A stretch of 35,723 nucleotides of DNA from an uncultured Oscillospiraceae bacterium. GTDB lineage: Bacteria > Bacillota > Clostridia > Oscillospirales > Oscillospiraceae. The notes below the pieces were generated by a model. The model was not told where the DNA came from. It did no database searches and saw only the letters and a list, made by a program, of their open reading frames with translations. Shown piece by piece: positions 31,554 through 35,723 of this stretch. Each line of letters starts with the position of its first letter. Within the stretch, counting starts at the first letter, position 1. The stretch covers positions 1-35,723 of the forward strand of contig CANRLF010000019.1 of the NCBI GenBank assembly GCA_947631395.1. Reading direction: 5' to 3'. The position numbers and the translations under genes are program-made.

Positions 31554-34451
31554 TTACAGCTCCTCGATTCTGAACTGTTCCCCAGTGCCAGCCAGGGTGT
31601 CCAGCAGCTCTCCGGCTATGTCGGCGTTCTCAAAACGGATGGCGTCAGCGTCGCGGGCGGGGAAGGCCAGGGGGGTTATGTCGCCGTACCAAACGAGGGA
31701 CTTATCTATGACCGCAAGACGCAAAGTGAGATTCGGGCAGCGGATTACGGTGACGCCGGAGGACTCCAGCAGAGCGATAGCCGCGGCAACGGTGCCCTGA
31801 TATTCAGGCTTATAGCTCTCCGGCGGGGCGGTGTAGACCGTGGCAAGGGTAGCAGTTAAGAGCGGCAACAGGGATTTAACCCGGTTTTTCTGGATATAGG
31901 GGCTGGAGATAACGATCTCCCGCGCCGCGCTTGCCAAATCAGCCGTGATGGGCTCAATATATTCATTTCCTGTATAAATAACGCATGGCGCGTCATCCCG
32001 TCCGCCCAACTTCACCTCATACCCCAGCTCCGCGTAGCCCCGCAGACGCTTATGATACATCCTCTCTAAGATGGGCACTTGGGCATCCACGTAGTCGTAT
32101 ATCCGCACCTCCCGTTTACCCTCATAGCTCCGATGGAGGCGTCCGGCGTACTGCGCCAATGTGCCCTTCCATGAGACCGGCATGGTCAAGAGGAGGGTGT
32201 CCAGCCTCGGCGCGTCAAAGCCCTCGCCGATATACCGTCCCGTAGCCACAACGGCCAGCGTCTCGTTTGGCGGGACATTTTGGAGCGCCGCCAGCTTCTC
32301 CCGCTTCTCCTTCTGTCCCGCGCTGCCGATGAGCAGAATGACATTCTGCACCTTCCCCTCAAGCCCTGAGGCAAGCGTGGCGGCATGTTCCTTCCGCTCC
32401 GTCAGCAAAATGGGCGTGCGCCCCTCCGAGATCGCCGACAGCGCGTCGGAGATAATAAAGTCGTTTCGCGCGTCGTTCTCCACGATCCCTGCGTATGCGT
32501 CCTGAATGCCGCTTATCGCCGGCAATCTGGTCCTTGTAAAACGTGGAATCACAAAATGGGAAAACGACCGCTTTTCCGCCTGACTCTTGGCGTCCACGAT
32601 GTATTGCACGGGGCCGCACTGCATGAAGATGATGGGCTGGTGCCCGTCCTTCCTGACCGGCGTGGCGGACAGGCCGTAGACGTATCTTGCCCGCACCGCC
32701 TTCATAACTTTTTCGAAGGTAAAAGCGGCGATGTGGTGACACTCATCCGCGATGACCATGCCGTAGCCCTTAACGAAGGGCTTGACCTCCCGCTCGTCGC
32801 CCTCGAACAGCGACTGCATCAGGGCGATGTCAATGATGCCGCCCCGCGTATCTTTTCCGCCACCAAGTTGACCGATCAGACGACGTATCTTCTTTCTCCC
32901 CCGTTTTTTCGGCTCCACCGGGAGCGATTCGTTCATCGCCAGAAATTTCTCCAGCGCCTCCCGCCACTGGCTGAGCAACGCGGTGGAGTTGACTAAGATA
33001 AGTGTATTGACTTTACGTTGACCGATGAAATACGCGCCAATGACGGTCTTTCCGAAAGCCGTCGTGGCGGACAGCACGCCGGTGTCCTCATGCAAAAGGG
33101 CCTCGGCTGCTGGCTCCTGCTCCGGGCGAAGGGCCCCGGTAAAAGCCACGTCGATGGGCCGGCCCTCGGCTCGGCGGTCCTCTAATGCGTAGGGCACATT
33201 GTACTCGTCAAGCAATTCAGTCACAGCCTCCGCGCATCCCCGTGGAAGCGCGAGAAAGTCCTGATCCTCATCGGCGCATGAGATTATCCTTGGCACGCCC
33301 CTCACGGGCAGGCGCATGGCCTGCTTTTGCCGAAATTCCGGGTTTGGAAAGGCCGCCAGACGCTTGACAGCGTTGAGGGCGGGGCTTGTAAATCCCGCCT
33401 TGTCAATATAGAGGGCATTGGAAAGCATGAGCCTTGCGGAGAGGGGGAAGTCCTCCCTTGTCAGCTTTCGGCGCGTCCTCTTTTCGGGCCAGGGCCTGGC
33501 GGATTCGACGTCCAAAAGCGGCCCCACGTCGGAGCCGTCCTTTAATTCAGACAAGATTTGTTCCAGCTCCCCGGCGGACAGCCTTGGCAGGGACGAGAGG
33601 AACGCCCACTGGTCAGGATAGGGCTCAAATCCTCCGTCCACAAAGAGCGTATTGCCCTCCCGCTGTGCCATTCCCTGAAACGGCAGGGCGATGAGGTTCC
33701 CAAATCCGCCCCTGGGAAGGAAATCCTGGGCCGGAAAGAGCCTGTCGTAGGAGGTGAAGGACAGCTCGTGACGCTCGCCCATAGCTCTTGTCAGAAGGGA
33801 CGTACCCAGCCTCCGGGCATCCGCGGCCTTGACGGGCTCCGAGAAGAAAAACCAGATATGGGCGCCATCCCCGGAGCGAGACCGTTCCACGGCAGGGGCG
33901 AGACCAATTCCCTCGCAGACCTTTCTCACGGCGGAGACGTCGGCTCTCCAACTTGCCCCGTCAAAATCCATCGCCAGGAGCCGCGTGGTGTCGTCCGGCA
34001 GCATGGGATAGATTGCCGCCACATCCCGGCAAAACTCGTCCCGCCCCACAAGGTGCGCCCTGACGACCTCCGGGGTCAGCGGCGCAAATTCCCGGTTTGA
34101 ACATTCGGCACAGTTGCATTTTCTCTTATCACAGATCCCCTCCCGCCACTCATTCCGGCACACGGGGGCGTAACCGCTCTTGCCCGTATTCGGACTGTAC
34201 CAGCGCCTGGCGTACACGTCCTCGCGACCGCGAAAGAGGTCGAGAAAGAGATCGATCTTATCCTTTGATGAACTGCTTCGATTGACCTGCGCTGTATCCG
34301 CAATGGCGTTCGCCTGCCATACCTCCGCCGGGCAGACATACCGCACACCGTCGGAATCGGCGCACACCACATACTGTCCGCTTCCGTCAGCCGCGTCAAG
34401 ATATTCCACGAATCTGTAAACCCGTCCGCCAATCATTGCCGAATTTTCCAC
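31554..34451 (-). CDS. TOTE-type primase-helicase fusion with degenerate PLD-like domain
   Basis: A 965-residue protein intact amid decayed genes. Residues ~60-275 form an archaeo-eukaryotic-primase-like domain of the type named AEP-TOTE, with a Cys cluster (C98, C107, C112, C114, C117), MDFD (161-164), SGDGAHIW (193-200) and LFPAQDFLPRGGFGNLIALP. Residues ~440-800 are an SF2 helicase: ATTAFGKT (462-469), DECH (569-572), LSATPVR (594-600), QYAGRLHR (767-774). Residues ~835-965 resemble a phospholipase-D-like nuclease, but the HxK motif is replaced by TLR (909-911) before AVID and WYGDI. The start is GTG 34451 behind AGGTGAGG. The fold family is linked to biological-conflict systems; the role here is unknown. 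Confidence 0.85.
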   Translation of the reverse strand: MENSAMIGGRVYRFVEYLDAADGSGQYVVCADSDGVRYVCPAEVWQANAIADTAQVNRSSSSKDKIDLFLDLFRGREDVYARRWYSPNTGKSGYAPVCRNEWREGICDKRKCNCAECSNREFAPLTPEVVRAHLVGRDEFCRDVAAIYPMLPDDTTRLLAMDFDGASWRADVSAVRKVCEGIGLAPAVERSRSGDGAHIWFFFSEPVKAADARRLGTSLLTRAMGERHELSFTSYDRLFPAQDFLPRGGFGNLIALPFQGMAQREGNTLFVDGGFEPYPDQWAFLSSLPRLSAGELEQILSELKDGSDVGPLLDVESARPWPEKRTRRKLTREDFPLSARLMLSNALYIDKAGFTSPALNAVKRLAAFPNPEFRQKQAMRLPVRGVPRIISCADEDQDFLALPRGCAEAVTELLDEYNVPYALEDRRAEGRPIDVAFTGALRPEQEPAAEALLHEDTGVLSATTAFGKTVIGAYFIGQRKVNTLILVNSTALLSQWREALEKFLAMNESLPVEPKKRGRKKIRRLIGQLGGGKDTRGGIIDIALMQSLFEGDEREVKPFVKGYGMVIADECHHIAAFTFEKVMKAVRARYVYGLSATPVRKDGHQPIIFMQCGPVQYIVDAKSQAEKRSFSHFVIPRFTRTRLPAISGIQDAYAGIVENDARNDFIISDALSAISEGRTPILLTERKEHAATLASGLEGKVQNVILLIGSAGQKEKREKLAALQNVPPNETLAVVATGRYIGEGFDAPRLDTLLLTMPVSWKGTLAQYAGRLHRSYEGKREVRIYDYVDAQVPILERMYHKRLRGYAELGYEVKLGGRDDAPCVIYTGNEYIEPITADLASAAREIVISSPYIQKNRVKSLLPLLTATLATVYTAPPESYKPEYQGTVAAAIALLESSGVTVIRCPNLTLRLAVIDKSLVWYGDITPLAFPARDADAIRFENADIAGELLDTLAGTGEQFRIEEL

Positions 34452-34578
34452 AAAGCCTCACCTATGCGCTTTTTATTTGATTATAGCCTCCGGCTTTCTG
34501 GGACGCAAGCCTTGAATTTTTATCCATTCCATTATAAAGCAGGATCAATAATCACACATTTGAAGGAGGTAAAGTACA

Positions 34579-34695
34579 TGGAACAGTATACGTATGACGA
34601 CATACGGGCTATGAGCAAGATGTCCATTATGACCGCGAGGTATCGGTAAAAGGGATCGAGGACAACCTAAACGCCATCATCAAAAGCTTTGATTA
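34579..34695 (+). pseudogene. Small frameshifted accessory gene remnant
   Basis: AAGGAGGTAAAGTAC precedes ATG 34579, which reads MEQYTYDDIRAMSKMSIMTA and stops at 34649. A neighbouring frame continues DVHYDREVSVKGIEDNLNAI to 34695. The good Shine-Dalgarno and the two half-frames suggest a small protein broken by a one-base change. No family is recognised. Confidence 0.45.
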
Positions 34696-34736
34696 ACTGA
34701 AGCGCGACTTGCTTTTTCTATACCGAGGGAAGGGAG

Positions 34737-35085
34737 GTGTCAAACACGGCGGACCTGAAGCGGAGCCACAAGGCGCCCTACGAGGAGGTCCGGGCGGAGC
34801 CCATGATCAAAGTGTCCAAACGATACGGAATGAGCGATAACGGCCTTAGTAAGGTGTTCCGGTCAATGGACATTCCTTTGTCTTATCGTGGATATTGGGC
34901 CAAGGGTTAAGCCGGAAAGCCGGTCAAGGCATTGATCCTCTTCGGCGGAGGTCTTGCATATAATTTTTCTCTGAAGGTCACCGGGGAAACCGTCAGATTC
35001 AGCATCAGCGAGTCAAAGGACGAGATCCCTCACGAGATGACTCAAATGGAGAGAGGTTTCCTGGACAGAGAGTTGCAAGCGCCTG
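34737..35085 (+). pseudogene. Remnant of RGYWAK-motif accessory protein
   Basis: GTG 34737, within GGGAGGTG, opens a 57-codon frame reading EVRAEPMIKVSKRYGMSDNG, LSKVFRSMDIPLSYRGYWAKG, then TAA (34908-34910). The same frame goes on AGKPVKALILFGGGLAYNFS and LKVTGETVRFSISESKDE to TGA near 35085. The helix-turn-helix-like start and GYWAK-x-x-AGKPVK pattern belong to a family of unassigned proteins common on mobile islands. The stop falls inside the conserved block, so the gene is broken; whether the 57-residue piece is expressed is unknown. Confidence 0.55.
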
Positions 35086-35139
35086 GATGATGAGAAAAAG
35101 GAGCGGCGGGAGCGCAAGGAATATCTGCGTCGAAAGAAT

Positions 35140-35415
35140 GTGAGGATAAAGATTGCCCCCAATTTTCTTTTAAATATGGCCGACCAAAATGACCGTAACA
35201 GCCTTGAGCGGTTGAGCGAGGCTTCCTTTACCGTCGGGATTGGCCAGTCCTGGTACGTCTGCTTTGGCTCCCACCTTCAAATCCAGCAAATGAGCAAAGA
35301 AAAGCTAACTCTTCACCTTACTTATTCTGATTTCGTATCCACTTATGAAGAGGCCATCACAATCGACCTCAGCCAATATTTCTGGGCCCTGATCTACATC
35401 TCCGTCAGGAAATAA
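35140..35415 (+). CDS. Hypothetical protein fragment
   Basis: A 91-codon open frame (GTG 35140) includes NFLLNMADQNDRNSLERLSE, ASFTVGIGQSWYVCFGSHLQ and ITIDLSQYFWALIYISVRK. The frame is open further upstream to about 35077 with a highly charged KKERRERKEYLRRKN stretch, and there is no good Shine-Dalgarno, so it may be the C-terminal part of a broken gene. I do not recognise a family. Confidence 0.35.
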   Translation: MRIKIAPNFLLNMADQNDRNSLERLSEASFTVGIGQSWYVCFGSHLQIQQMSKEKLTLHLTYSDFVSTYEEAITIDLSQYFWALIYISVRK

Positions 35416-35723
35416 AGAAAATGGCAAAGGACACACACTCCATCGACCGTTCATTGCAAATAATTCAAAAGCAAACACGCCAGAGTGAGAAATCCAGCAA
35501 CGGCTGACATCCTTATCCAAATATCCAATACTCTCCAAATCCCCGGCATCAAAAAAATTTTAAAAAACGATCCCCCTCATGTAACAAAACCCAGATTTAA
35601 TTACATTGTTATAATAGAGTATCTTCCGACCACATTAACCCATTTTCTCTCAAGAATACGGTAGCCAGCTTTTTTGTCATGTTTCTGGAATGTGTGTATA
35701 ATGGAAGATAATCTCTAATTATC
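35416..35723 (+). promoter_or_regulatory. AT-rich upstream region with two rightward promoters
   Basis: No gene is seen. TTGTCA (35674-35679), 17 bases and a perfect TATAAT (35697-35702) form a good sigma-A promoter pointing out of the window. A second, extended -10, TGTTATAAT (hexamer 35610-35615), lies upstream without a clear -35. The controlled gene starts beyond 35723. Confidence 0.7.

Noticed and set aside
35305-35538. A 77-codon minus-strand frame
   Set aside because: It overlaps a plus-strand frame, has no Shine-Dalgarno or recognisable domain, and lies in decayed DNA.

Overview
The window looks like a chromosomal segment of a high-GC, endospore-forming member of the Clostridia, plausibly an Oscillospirales/Oscillospiraceae-type gut bacterium. 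This is an inference from gene content: spoIIGA-sigE and ytvI (sporulation), RarA-DUF951, RqcH-MrnC, a heterodimeric ABC exporter under a MarR regulator, and type I-C CRISPR genes. Shine-Dalgarno motifs are strong and GTG/TTG starts are common.

Layout. 1-335: a tandem 109-bp repeat unit and the spoIIGA upstream region. 336-2904: spoIIGA, sigE and a SleB-type cell-wall hydrolase, closed by a strong hairpin. 2951-6293 (minus): an ECF sigma factor, a one-pass anti-sigma-like protein with a very large outer domain carrying FG-GAP-like Asp-rich blocks, and a 44-residue membrane peptide, behind an ECF-type promoter. 6377-7055 (minus): an ECF-transporter S component behind a leader with two mutually exclusive hairpins. 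7191-9391 (minus): DnaQ-like exonuclease, rarA, DUF951 and a small acidic protein in one tightly packed operon. It diverges from nth (plus) at a symmetrical promoter in which one palindromic -35 box serves both strands. 10117-12535: a hairpin-rich spacer, then mrnC-rqcH (minus). 12643-16902: marR and a two-gene ABC exporter. 16932-18689 (minus): a BlaI/M56 (BlaR1-like) pair with two operator dyads. 18719-21390 (minus): hom and aspartate kinase. 21476-23255: ytvI and two half-length TauE/SafE proteins. 23252-23943: an autoregulated-looking tetR.

24220-30321 is a type I-C CRISPR-Cas locus in decay. cas3, cas5c and cas7c are intact. cas8c has a single-base frameshift. cas4 has a TGA in place of a conserved Trp and is fused by deletion to a short piece of cas1. 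The rest of cas1 and all of cas2 are absent. The array has only three diverged repeats and two 33-bp spacers; the three repeat hairpins carry different loops that all fit GNRA.

30322-35723 is a decayed mobile-island-like region: remnants of a secreted protein, a serine recombinase and small accessory genes. In their midst is one large intact gene on the minus strand, encoding a TOTE-type primase domain, an SF2 helicase and a PLD-like domain whose HxK motif is lost. Two promoters near the right edge point towards a gene outside the window.

The likeliest targets for new biology are the symmetrical shared -35 promoter, the S-component leader switch, the FG-GAP-like anti-sigma operon, the primase-helicase gene, and the collapsed I-C locus.
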